A DNA stretch of 34,684 bases, taken from positions 1 to 34,684 of the forward strand of contig WTFV01000004.1 in assembly GCA_011523845.1 (NCBI GenBank), read 5' to 3'. This DNA is from Acidobacteriota bacterium. Lineage in GTDB: Bacteria > Acidobacteriota > Vicinamibacteria > Vicinamibacterales > UBA8438. The translations under genes were made by a program, and so were the position numbers. Positions 9,072 through 16,720 of this stretch are shown one piece after another. Every line of letters begins with the position of its first letter. The stretch's first letter is position 1. The notes under the pieces were generated by a model. The model saw nothing but the letters and a program-made list of their open reading frames with translations. It did no database searches and had not been told where the DNA came from.

Positions 9072-10203
9072 CGATATCGTCCCCAGCGCCGTAGCCGGGA
9101 CCGTTACCCCGCGCGGTGTGCATGCCTATCTTGCTGCGCACGGGTGGACAAGGACTGGCCCGTACCGCATCGACCGGGGCGACGTATACCGGCGGTCCGG
9201 CGACCGCGAGACGGTTCTCGTTCCGGCATCCACCCGGTTCGCGGACTACCCGATTCGCATCCTCCAGCTCGCCGAAATCGTGGGACGGACGGAGGAGCGC
9301 CGCACCTCCGCAGTTCTCGCCGACCTGTCGCTGGCCGCCGTGGATCTGATTCGGGTCCGCCTGCCGCGGACGTACGACGATCACTCGCTCGCGCTCGATA
9401 CCGGTGTCGACCTGCTGTCTGGATCCCGCAAGTTGCTTCTCGCCGCCGCCTGCTCCGCACTGCGCCCTCAGCGTCTGTTCCGTGCGGGGCGTCATGAACG
9501 GGCGTCCACTTACTTGGCCGGCGTCCGATTGGGACCGACGGAACCTGGTAGCTTCGTCGTCAACCTGCGGGTTACCGTTTCCCCGTCTCTGGCCGAGCCG
9601 GATCAGATCGATCTGTTCGCGCCTCCGTTCGAACGCCGTGCCAACCGCACGCTCGTGGCCGGGCTTCGGGCTGCACGCGAGGCGACCGACCTGGTCAATC
9701 GCGGGGACCATATCCGTGCCTTCGATCAGCGGGTCCCGGAAGGCGTAAGTGCGAACCTGTGTACCGCCGCCGCGGAACTGATCGACGTCGGCGGCGGTCT
9801 GGAAGTATCCGTGAGCTGGGCGCTGACGCGACCCGCGAGCGAGGAGCGGGGCGAGCAGCGCGCAACCGTGACCTTTCAGCCTCCGGACGCCCCGGTGCTC
9901 CGCGAGGCGGCCCGAATTCTGAGCGACCGGCAGGAACGGATCGATGAGCGCATCGAGGGCTACGTGTCCGCTCTCGCCCGTGACCAATCCGAGCCTGACG
10001 GTCGGGCAACCATCAAGGCGGTAATCGACGGCGCGCTGACGTCCGTCAAGGCGGACTTCAGTCCTTCCGAATACAGTACGATAACCAGAGCGCACGACAA
10101 CCGCTGGAGTGTCTCGCTCGAAGGCGACCTGCGGCGGGAGGGGCACCGCTGGCATCTGTCGAACCCGCGCGATCTGACGGTGATGGACGACATCGACCCG
10201 TGA
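9064..10203 (+). CDS. uncharacterised partner of the DUF4365 protein
   Basis: I do not recognise this 379-residue protein. It has no signal peptide, membrane helix or clear catalytic motif. The N-terminal ~45 residues look like a small alpha/beta domain (HAYLAAHGW, then DVYRRSGDRETVLVPAS, a strand pair often seen in phage-like regulators). The middle contains a conserved-looking LDTGVDLLSGSRKLLLAAACSAL helix and YLAGVRLGPTEPGSFVVNLRV. A beta-rich C-terminus ends in WSVSLEGDLRREGHRW. The ATG at 9064 lies inside the previous gene (8-bp overlap), implying translational coupling with the DUF4365 protein. A 249-bp gap holding a gene relic separates it from the cytosine methyltransferase cassette. 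Confidence 0.75.
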   Translation: MNDDIVPSAVAGTVTPRGVHAYLAAHGWTRTGPYRIDRGDVYRRSGDRETVLVPASTRFADYPIRILQLAEIVGRTEERRTSAVLADLSLAAVDLIRVRLPRTYDDHSLALDTGVDLLSGSRKLLLAAACSALRPQRLFRAGRHERASTYLAGVRLGPTEPGSFVVNLRVTVSPSLAEPDQIDLFAPPFERRANRTLVAGLRAAREATDLVNRGDHIRAFDQRVPEGVSANLCTAAAELIDVGGGLEVSVSWALTRPASEERGEQRATVTFQPPDAPVLREAARILSDRQERIDERIEGYVSALARDQSEPDGRATIKAVIDGALTSVKADFSPSEYSTITRAHDNRWSVSLEGDLRREGHRWHLSNPRDLTVMDDIDP

Positions 10204-10263
10204 ATACCCCGTGAACAGGAAGTCACGGCGGTTGTCCGGCGGACGCCGTAGCTGCTCTGCGGG

Positions 10264-10395
10264 ATCTTGGACGGCCGCGCGTTGCGGAGCGCGGCCATGT
10301 TCGAGGTCGCGGCCGATAGATTTCCTGACTGCGGCCGAGTTTCAAGAAGCTGCGTGCCGAGTCGGTTTCGACGCCGAGGAGTACGCTTTGCCTGC
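10264..10395 (+). pseudogene. relic fragment of the ImmA-like gene found intact-length at 19643-21023
   Basis: Positions 10264-10395 match about 20295-20395 at the DNA level. The shared segment includes an exact run encoding AMFEVAADR, and then LTAAEF followed by a variant EAA. In this copy the frame breaks by one base between the ADR-F and LTAAEF segments, and no start, N-terminal half or C-terminal domain remains. It is therefore a decayed partial copy of the other gene. It lies directly upstream of the cytosine methyltransferase, whose artificially extended upstream reading frame runs through it. Confidence 0.7.
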
Positions 10396-10452
10396 CTGCG
10401 TGGTCGAACCCGGTGCCGGACACGCGCCCGAGGAAACCCGCGTCGCGCGAAG

Positions 10453-11592
10453 ATGTCTGCTGAATGGAGGATCGCGCGTTTCGAGAGGCAGATGGCGAGG
10501 CGTATCGTGCAACTGAAGAATGCGGCGCGGGCGGGCCGGCGATGGCCTACGGCAATCGACGTCTTCTGCGGAGCGGGCGGGCTGAGCCTCGGGCTGCGCC
10601 GGGCGCGTTTTCGCGTTGCTGCGGCGATTGACATCCTGCCGCTTGCCGTAGAGAGCTACCGCATGAATTTCCGGCGCGTTCCGGTCATCCAGGGCGACGT
10701 GCGCGAACCGGATACGGCGTCCAGGTTGCTGCGCGCCGCAGGATTGCGTGAAGGGGAGCTGGATCTGCTTGCCGGGTGCCCGCCGTGCCAGGGGTTCTCT
10801 GAGATTCGAACGAAGCGCCGGGGGCCTGTAGAAGACGCCCGCAACAGGCTCGTGCTCGACTTCTTGCGGCTGGTGCGGGAAATCCGGCCGCGTCTCGTGC
10901 TGATGGAGAACGTCCCCGGACTTGCGGGCGACGATTTGTTCAGGGAGTTCACCGCGGGTATCGCTGCCTGCGGCATGCTCTACGACAGCGGGGTGCTGGA
11001 CGGCGCGGATTTCGGGACGCCGCAGCAGCGTCGACGTTTGGTGTTCGTCGCCGCCCGCCACGAGAGACCGAGTCTCGCCGGGGGCGGTTCAGAACGGCGG
11101 ACCGTGCGCGACACCATCGCCGGGCTGGCCGACAGCGCGGGACGTTCGGGAGACCCGTTGCACGACCACGGAGAACAGCGGGCGGAGCATGTCCGGGCCG
11201 TCATCACGGCGATTCCCAAGGACGGAGGCAGCCGTGCCGACCTGCCGGACGATGAGCAACTGGAGTGCCATCGCCGAGCCGCGCTGTACGGGTACGGCTG
11301 GGGACGCAACATCTACGCACGAATGGCTTGGGACGGCTTGGCTCCGACGATTACCGGAGGCTGCATCAATCCCAGTAAGGGTCGGTTCCTGCACCCGGAG
11401 GAGGATCGGGCGATCACCGTCCGCGAGGCTCTGTTGCTGCAAGGGTTTCCCGCCAGTCACCGAGTCTCGTTGCGGCGCGGCAAGTACGCCGCCGCGGAGA
11501 TCGTCGGCAATATGGTACCGCCCGCGTTCGTCGAGGTGCAGGCGCGGATGCTCCGCCGAATGCGCACCGCGGCCGCGGGAGTGGCGGCATGA
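10453..11592 (+). CDS. C5-cytosine DNA methyltransferase (Dcm-type)
   Basis: The 379-residue enzyme transfers a methyl group from SAM to C5 of cytosine. Motif I FCGAGGLSLG is at residues 38-47, the catalytic PCQ loop is at Cys112 (GCPPCQGF), motif VI is MENVPGL, motif VIII is QQRRRLVFVAAR, and motif X is EIVGNMVPPAF near the C-terminus. The start is uncertain. The ATG at 10453 is used here, but the ATG at 10492 has a better purine-rich site (GAGAGG) and also keeps all motifs. Frames further upstream run into the relic at 10264-10395 and should not be included. The stop overlaps the helicase-nuclease start (ATGA). A Vsr gene downstream fits repair of T:G mismatches from deaminated 5mC. It could be a DISARM DrmMII-like enzyme, but the cassette suggests a separate system. 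Confidence 0.92.
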   Translation: MSAEWRIARFERQMARRIVQLKNAARAGRRWPTAIDVFCGAGGLSLGLRRARFRVAAAIDILPLAVESYRMNFRRVPVIQGDVREPDTASRLLRAAGLREGELDLLAGCPPCQGFSEIRTKRRGPVEDARNRLVLDFLRLVREIRPRLVLMENVPGLAGDDLFREFTAGIAACGMLYDSGVLDGADFGTPQQRRRLVFVAARHERPSLAGGGSERRTVRDTIAGLADSAGRSGDPLHDHGEQRAEHVRAVITAIPKDGGSRADLPDDEQLECHRRAALYGYGWGRNIYARMAWDGLAPTITGGCINPSKGRFLHPEEDRAITVREALLLQGFPASHRVSLRRGKYAAAEIVGNMVPPAFVEVQARMLRRMRTAAAGVAA

Positions 11593-14522
11593 ACGGGCCC
11601 ACGGACATCGACGAGATCCTGCGGCAGGAGCTCACCGACGAACAGCGCGCCGCGGCGACGGACGGGAGTACGGACGTCCTCGTGATCGCGTGTGCGGGCT
11701 CCGGCAAGTCCCGGACGCTGGCCTACCGGATCGCGTGGTTGATCTCCCGCGGAGCCGACCCGGCATCGATCGTTGCGTTCACCTTCACCGAGAAGGCCGC
11801 GGACTCGATTCAGCAGCGCGTCGCAACCGCGCTGGCAAGGACGGGGCGGCCGTCGACCGAGGTCGGGAAGGTCCGCATCGGGACGATCCACGCGTTCTGC
11901 CGCGAGATGCTCGTGGGGGTCGACGCCCGTTACCGCCAGTTCGACGTCCTCGATCAGAACGGCCTGCACTTGTTCCTGATTTCCCGCTACCCGGAGTTGG
12001 GGATCCAGCGCTTCCACGGCCGGGCGCCGCGCTTCTTCGCCAGGATTACCGCGCTGGCCGACGCCTGGGCGAACCTGCACGACGAGGGGCTGGACCTGGA
12101 GGCCGTCGAGTCGCACGACCCGGATCTCGGCGAGGCGCTGTCTCGGCTCCGCGACTTGTTGGACCAGTCCAACTACATCGACTTCTCGTCGATGATCAGG
12201 CTGATCGTCGATCGTCTGCAAGCCGGCGACCCGCCGATGCTGACGGCCATCAGCGGCATTCGCCACCTTCTCGTGGACGAGTACCAGGACACGAATCCCC
12301 TTCAGGAGCAACTGATTCGGTCGCTCAGGTCCAGGTGCGAGACCCTCACGGTCGTCGGCGACGACGACCAAAGCATCTACGGCTGGCGCGGCGCCAACGT
12401 GCAGAACATCCTGGGCTTCAGCGATCGCAACCCCGGCGCGAGCCGACACACCCTGGCTCACAACTTCCGGAGCACGCCCTTGATCGTGCGTAGCGCGGAC
12501 GGCTTCGTGCGTGCCGAGATCGGCGCCAACCGGCTGACGAAGTTTCCAACCGCCGACCTGGGGCAAGGTCCGCATCAACTCGGCGTGTTCGGATTCGAGG
12601 ATCGCCGGACCGAGGCGGAATGGGTGGCCGGTCGCATTTCGGCGCTGCTCGCCAGCGCCTACGCCGACGGCGATGGGGAGCGGGGCCTCACCTACGCCGA
12701 CTTTGCTATCCTGATGCGGTCTACCGGAAGCGAGGAACAAGACGGCACGGCCAGATCATCCGCATTCACCGTTGCGCTCGACGCCCTCGGCATACCGTAC
12801 ACGCTGGAGGCCGGCGGCAGCGTGTTCGGACGCCCGCAAGTCGCGGTGCTGCGCGAGGCGATGGAACTCCTCCGCGACGAATCGCCTGATCGGGATACGG
12901 TGCTCCGCTTCGTCGAAAAACACGTCCAGCCCGTATTCCCCCGGGTGCGGCCCACGGCCGTGACCGACCTGTACGCCGACTGGGGCCGCCGCATCCACAC
13001 GCCGGTCGAGGTGGAACGGCGGCGCGTCTTCCCGCAGCAGCTTCTACACAATCTACTCGCCGCCTGCGACTTCGCCGGCACCGACCTGGACGACGGCGTG
13101 GCAGCCGACATCGGCATGCTGAGCCGGTTGCTCCAGGACGTGGAGACGGTGTACGTCAGCATCGACACGCCCCAGAGGTTCGGCGCGATCCTGAACTTCA
13201 TGCAGAACATCGGCGAGAGCGGCTACCAGTCGGCGACGGACGGAGCCGTGCGGCGCCCCGATGCCGTGACCGTGTCCACCGTCCACAAGGCCAAGGGTCT
13301 CGAGTACCCGGTCGTCTTCATCGTCGACGCCGAGGGACAGCGTTTTCCCGGGCGCAGCAGCAAGTACGATGGTTGGCTTCCGCGCGAGGTGATCGGACGC
13401 GCGATCCAGCCCCCGCGGCTCGCGTACGGCAACAACCGCGAGCAGGAAGCCAGGCTCTTCTACACGGCTATGACCCGGGCCGAACGGTTCCTGTACGTCA
13501 CACACGCCAGACTGCTGCCCGGCGGGAAGACAAAACGCAAGGAATCACCGTTTTCGGCGCGGCTGAACGATGCGGAAGTGGCGCAGGACGCGCCTCCGGC
13601 GGACGAGCTCCCGCCGAACGATCTGCCGGCGGCGGCGCCCCGCCGCCGGGCAGACGAAACGGTGCTGCCGACGACCTTTTCCGAGATACGCTACTACCTG
13701 CGCTGTCCCCGGGACTACAAGTTCCGGTACGTCTGGGGCTTCAGCCCCCCGATTCCCGAGATGTTCGGTTTCGGCCAGACCGTACACGCCGCCGTCGGGA
13801 AGCTGCACGAGCGGTACCCGTTGCGTCCGCCTACGCCAGGGGAAGCTGAAGATGTTGCACGCGGGATTTTTCATCTCAAGCACGTTCCGCCGAGCCGGGA
13901 CCCTGTGGAGCGTCCGGGCGCCTACGAGCGTGCTGCGGATGCCTCCGCGAGAATTGTCAGCCGCTACGCTGAGGGCTACGGTGAAGACTTCGTGCATCAC
14001 CGCCAGCTTGAGGTTCGTTTTGAAATCCCGCTGCACGACTCTGTGCTCAGCGGCTCAATCGACCTGCTCTTGCGCCTCGACGACCAAGGGGGGATCCTCG
14101 ACGCAAGCGTCATCGACTTCAAGTCCATGGAAGGCGGTCCGGATCCGGAGCACAATCCGAAGCTCGACTGGAGCGAGCTCGCCCTGCAAGTGCAGCTCTA
14201 CGCCAAGGCGGCGGCGGACGTGCTCGACGCCAACGCACGGACAGGCCATGTCCACCTTCTCAAGGACGGCCAACGCGTCGAGGTCCCGGTCGACGCGGCG
14301 GCGGTTCAGGCTGCCGTAGAGAACGTCGAGTGGGCGGCGGAGCGCATCATCGACGGCGATTTCCCGATGCGTCCGCACGGGGACAAGTGCGAGAGCTGCG
14401 ACTGGGAGCGTCTCTGTCCGATGGTACGCGAGGAATTCGAGACGGATGGCGTGCCGCCGCCGTTGCATCTGCCGGGAGGCCAACGGAAGGAGGCGCGGGC
14501 GATCAGTCAAGTCGGAGAATGA
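11589..14522 (+). CDS. UvrD-type helicase fused to Cas4/RecB-like Fe-S nuclease
   Basis: This 977-residue protein is a superfamily 1A DNA helicase with a C-terminal nuclease. Helicase motifs are CAGSGKSR (Walker A, Lys40), VDEYQDT near residue 229, VVGDDDQSIYGWRG, VSTVHKAKGLEYPVVFI and FYTAMTRAE. From about residue 690 a PD-(D/E)XK nuclease follows: GSIDLLL near residue 822 and VIDFKS near residue 841 supply the acidic and lysine residues. One cysteine in RCPRDYKF (~705) and three in KCESCDWERLC (~933-943) match the four-cysteine iron-sulfur arrangement of Cas4/AddB nucleases. The combination should unwind and degrade DNA ends. It overlaps the methyltransferase by ATGA, so it may be the restriction arm of a methylation-guided system; that role is inference. 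Confidence 0.88.
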   Translation: MNGPTDIDEILRQELTDEQRAAATDGSTDVLVIACAGSGKSRTLAYRIAWLISRGADPASIVAFTFTEKAADSIQQRVATALARTGRPSTEVGKVRIGTIHAFCREMLVGVDARYRQFDVLDQNGLHLFLISRYPELGIQRFHGRAPRFFARITALADAWANLHDEGLDLEAVESHDPDLGEALSRLRDLLDQSNYIDFSSMIRLIVDRLQAGDPPMLTAISGIRHLLVDEYQDTNPLQEQLIRSLRSRCETLTVVGDDDQSIYGWRGANVQNILGFSDRNPGASRHTLAHNFRSTPLIVRSADGFVRAEIGANRLTKFPTADLGQGPHQLGVFGFEDRRTEAEWVAGRISALLASAYADGDGERGLTYADFAILMRSTGSEEQDGTARSSAFTVALDALGIPYTLEAGGSVFGRPQVAVLREAMELLRDESPDRDTVLRFVEKHVQPVFPRVRPTAVTDLYADWGRRIHTPVEVERRRVFPQQLLHNLLAACDFAGTDLDDGVAADIGMLSRLLQDVETVYVSIDTPQRFGAILNFMQNIGESGYQSATDGAVRRPDAVTVSTVHKAKGLEYPVVFIVDAEGQRFPGRSSKYDGWLPREVIGRAIQPPRLAYGNNREQEARLFYTAMTRAERFLYVTHARLLPGGKTKRKESPFSARLNDAEVAQDAPPADELPPNDLPAAAPRRRADETVLPTTFSEIRYYLRCPRDYKFRYVWGFSPPIPEMFGFGQTVHAAVGKLHERYPLRPPTPGEAEDVARGIFHLKHVPPSRDPVERPGAYERAADASARIVSRYAEGYGEDFVHHRQLEVRFEIPLHDSVLSGSIDLLLRLDDQGGILDASVIDFKSMEGGPDPEHNPKLDWSELALQVQLYAKAAADVLDANARTGHVHLLKDGQRVEVPVDAAAVQAAVENVEWAAERIIDGDFPMRPHGDKCESCDWERLCPMVREEFETDGVPPPLHLPGGQRKEARAISQVGE

Positions 14523-14565
14523 ACGTTCAGGAGGCAACGGGCTTACGGAAGAACGACGTGTTCAA

Positions 14566-14991
14566 ATGGACCGAACGTTGGTCGACAATTTGAGTCCGGT
14601 CAATCGGTCGCGGTGCATGTCACGGATTCGGTCCCGCCACATGAAGCCGGAGCGCATCGTGCGATCCATTGTGCACCGGATGGGCTACCGGTTTCGGCTG
14701 CATCGCCGGGACCTGCCCGGTACGCCGGACTTGGTGCTGCCGGGGCGACGCGCAGTTATCTTCGTGCACGGTTGCTTCTGGCATTGGCACCCCGATCCGC
14801 AGTGCCCGAAAGCCGGCGTGCCCAAGTCGAACGTCGGGTTCTGGAAACCGAAACTGGCGGAGACCCGGCGGCGCGACCGGAACAACGCCGCGGCACTCGA
14901 GCAGTCCGGTTGGAGAGTCCTGACAATATGGGAGTGTGAATTGCGGGACATCGATCGGGTCATGTCCGACGTGTACGAGTTTCTCGGCTGA
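14566..14991 (+). CDS. vsr: very short patch repair endonuclease Vsr
   Basis: The 141-residue protein nicks DNA at T:G mismatches produced by deamination of 5-methylcytosine. It begins with the family N-terminus (SPVNRSRCMSRIRS, close to the MSxIR signature), then GTPDLVLP with catalytic Asp55, and VHGCFWHWHPDPQC carrying His68, His73 and the zinc-binding Cys residues. The C-terminal WRVLTIWECEL segment is also conserved. The length is normal. The ATG at 14566 lies 43 bp after the helicase stop. Vsr normally accompanies a C5-cytosine methyltransferase, which supports reading 10453-14991 as one functional cassette. Its 3' end overlaps the convergent PIN gene by 32 bp. Confidence 0.93.
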   Translation: MDRTLVDNLSPVNRSRCMSRIRSRHMKPERIVRSIVHRMGYRFRLHRRDLPGTPDLVLPGRRAVIFVHGCFWHWHPDPQCPKAGVPKSNVGFWKPKLAETRRRDRNNAAALEQSGWRVLTIWECELRDIDRVMSDVYEFLG

Positions 14992-15511
14992 CGCACGAGA
15001 GCGCTCCCGAGGTTGTCCCGGACCGGTTCTTCCACGCCGTGAGCCGCCGTTGAACTTCGATCTGAGGCAGTCTGCAGCGCGGGTGACTACTGATCGCCTG
15101 AAGGCCGGCGTGCAACGTGTGCTCGGTCGCCACGTTCTCTTCGAACAGACGATCGAGCACCCAGAGAATCCCGTGGCAATCGACGAGTTCATGTTCGGCC
15201 AACTGCCGCAACTCGGCGTCCCCGGTCAGCAGCATCCAGGCGTTGGATTTCGCGAGGGCCAACGCGAAGGTGTCCGGCAGCGACACCCCGGCGTGGGATC
15301 GCCTGTATCCGAGGGCGAGCGCGACCCGGGAGCCGTCGAGCGCTTCTACTCTCAGCCCGCGCTTCCGGAGATCAGCACCGCCGAAAGGCTTCAGTTCACG
15401 TTCGTAGAGCAGGTCCGGCACGGCAAAGCCGCAGCGAAGGCGGAAACTGGCCGTGAGTAGAGAACCCCTTTCCAGATCGATGAGAACGGACGTATCCGAC
15501 ACGACGACCAT
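14960..15511 (-). CDS. PIN-domain toxin paired with XRE-ImmA
   Basis: The 183-residue protein starts MVVVSDTSVLIDLERG, the first PIN strand and acidic pair. A second acidic cluster is in LPDTFALALAK and a third in LLTGDAELR. It is thus a predicted metal-dependent ribonuclease. The ATG at 15511 is chosen because it starts at the domain; the longer frame upstream runs into the XRE-ImmA gene and adds only Arg-rich out-of-frame sequence. It follows the XRE-ImmA gene by 14 bp, so the two form an operon. HTH-ImmA proteins next to PIN genes are a recognised toxin-antitoxin layout. The C-terminal 45 residues are Arg-rich and overlap the vsr gene on the other strand. Confidence 0.8.
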   Translation of the reverse strand: MVVVSDTSVLIDLERGSLLTASFRLRCGFAVPDLLYERELKPFGGADLRKRGLRVEALDGSRVALALGYRRSHAGVSLPDTFALALAKSNAWMLLTGDAELRQLAEHELVDCHGILWVLDRLFEENVATEHTLHAGLQAISSHPRCRLPQIEVQRRLTAWKNRSGTTSGALSCVSRETRTRRT

Positions 15512-15525
15512 GCGCGCAGTCCGAT

Positions 15526-16605
15526 CTACACGGCGCCGGTGCTCCCGTTGTCCGGCGGTTCTTCCATGAGCCGGTGCAGGTCGCGAACCGGCATGCCCAG
15601 TAACTCCGCTGCCCTGGCTTCGGAGATTGCGTCTTCCGCGAGCGCTCGAAAACACAGCCGCTCAAGCCTTCGCGTTTCCTCGCCGGGCTCCGCGAACGGC
15701 TCTCTGTAGGGCGGGCTGCGCCAGCCGAATCGGTTGAAGTCACGAAACAGTCTCTGGCACAGCGGCGCGTCGAGGATGCCGAGGTCGCGGCAGCGGACAG
15801 TCAGGGCCTGCACGCTCACCCCGAACAGTCGTTTGAGGTCGAACAGTTCGCTCCAGCCGATCGAGCGGCGGTGCGCGCCCATTTCTGCCCACAGTGCTTC
15901 CGCCGGCATCAGGAAGGCTCCAGCGAAACGGTGCGCGGTCTTCTCCGCATCGACGTTGGAGGCGACCTGCAGGACCATGTGCCCGAGTTCGTGCGCCAAC
16001 GTAAAGCGCTGGCGTTCCCGCCACGCCGTCCGGTTGACCACGATCACCGATACGAAGCCCTCGGTGCCGCGCCGGGCGCGCGCCGTCAGACCGTCGATGT
16101 TCGTCAGATCGATCGACAGTACCTTGATCCCGCGTCCCTCGAACAGCTCGACCACGTTCGGAATGGGATCGATGCCCAACTTCCAGTCCATCCGCAGGCC
16201 GCGGGCCGCGTACTCCGCCTCCTGAACGTCGTGGATCGGGTACGGCGCTTCGCGGGGCCGGTCCCATTCCACGCTCGGCAGGCCGAGCAACGTCTCGATG
16301 GTCAGATACCGCTCAAGCAGATGAGCGACCTGGCCTTGGACCTGCGCCTCCTCTCGCCGGCTGGTGATTCTCTTCTTGCGGAACTCGATCCCCTCGAGGA
16401 CGACCTCCGGATCGCCGGTCAGGTAATCCACGGAGACGCCCAGGGCGTCGGCCAGGGCGATCAGCACGCCGGAACCGGGTACCGAATCGTCCCGTTCGTA
16501 CTTGCTGATCGCCTGCGCCGTCACGCGCCCGCCGATACGGGCTTCCAGCCCGCGCAGGGACAACCCCGCGGCTGCCCGGGCCACCTTCAGTCGTCGGCCG
16601 ATCAT
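15526..16605 (-). CDS. XRE-family regulator with ImmA/IrrE metallopeptidase domain
   Basis: The 359-residue protein has an N-terminal XRE helix-turn-helix (residues 1-65: RLKVARAAAGLSLRGLEAR, then AISKYERDDSVPGS). An ImmA/IrrE zinc-peptidase domain follows, with HELGH at 205-209 and a FAGAFLMPAEAL segment around 228-238. A C-terminal helical tail ends the protein. The ATG at 16605 has a strong GGGAGGG site six bases upstream. Proteins of this architecture act as repressors and as antitoxins, with the peptidase cleaving itself or a partner on damage or infection. It is transcribed divergently from the CBASS operon across a shared palindromic site, so it probably controls both directions. It precedes the PIN toxin in the same operon. 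Confidence 0.9.
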   Translation of the reverse strand: MIGRRLKVARAAAGLSLRGLEARIGGRVTAQAISKYERDDSVPGSGVLIALADALGVSVDYLTGDPEVVLEGIEFRKKRITSRREEAQVQGQVAHLLERYLTIETLLGLPSVEWDRPREAPYPIHDVQEAEYAARGLRMDWKLGIDPIPNVVELFEGRGIKVLSIDLTNIDGLTARARRGTEGFVSVIVVNRTAWRERQRFTLAHELGHMVLQVASNVDAEKTAHRFAGAFLMPAEALWAEMGAHRRSIGWSELFDLKRLFGVSVQALTVRCRDLGILDAPLCQRLFRDFNRFGWRSPPYREPFAEPGEETRRLERLCFRALAEDAISEARAAELLGMPVRDLHRLMEEPPDNGSTGAV

Positions 16606-16629
16606 GGCCCTCCCTCCCGGTGTTCCTGG

Positions 16630-16658
16630 TTGACAAAATACATGTATTGGAGTATTTT
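16630..16658 (+). promoter_or_regulatory. promoter of the CBASS operon
   Basis: A consensus -35 TTGACA at 16630-16635 is followed after 17 bp by TATTTT at 16653-16658, about 62 bp upstream of the CD-NTase start at 16721. A GGAG ribosome site at 16710-16713 precedes that ATG by seven bases. The promoter lies within the palindromic operator. Confidence 0.7.
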
Positions 16659-16664
16659 TGTCAA
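16635..16664 (-). promoter_or_regulatory. promoter of the XRE-ImmA / PIN operon
   Basis: Read on the minus strand, TTGACA (complement of 16659-16664) is followed by TATTTT (complement of 16635-16640) at 18-bp spacing, or GTATTT at 17 bp. It lies 30 bp upstream of the XRE-ImmA start. It is the mirror image of the CBASS promoter and overlaps it almost completely, so the two should compete for polymerase. Confidence 0.65.
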
Positions 16665-16720
16665 CTATCGATCCAAAACAGCAATTCATTCAGGATCGTG
16701 CGTGTGCATGGAGTTGACGA

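Larger units (their letters stand above)
16629..16665. promoter_or_regulatory. palindromic operator between XRE-ImmA and CBASS
   Basis: A near-perfect inverted repeat has arms GTTGACAAAATAC (16629-16641) and GTATTTTTGTCAAC (16652-16665). A 10-bp perfect palindrome ATACATGTAT at 16638-16647 overlaps the left arm. It is strikingly AT-rich for this island. The repeat covers both divergent promoters, so one bound dimer or tetramer of the XRE-ImmA regulator could silence both operons. Binding by that regulator is inferred from position and symmetry. Confidence 0.8.

Noticed and set aside
10267..10452. N-terminal extension of the cytosine methyltransferase
   Set aside because: The extended frame runs through the relic of another gene and begins at a TTG with no ribosome site.
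11457..12740. A 427-residue minus-strand frame across the dcm/helicase junction
   Set aside because: No family features; it is antisense to clear helicase motifs.
14519..14593. 24-residue ORF overlapping the helicase stop (MNVQEATG...)
   Set aside because: It is too short and lies largely within the Vsr upstream region; no sign of selection can be seen.
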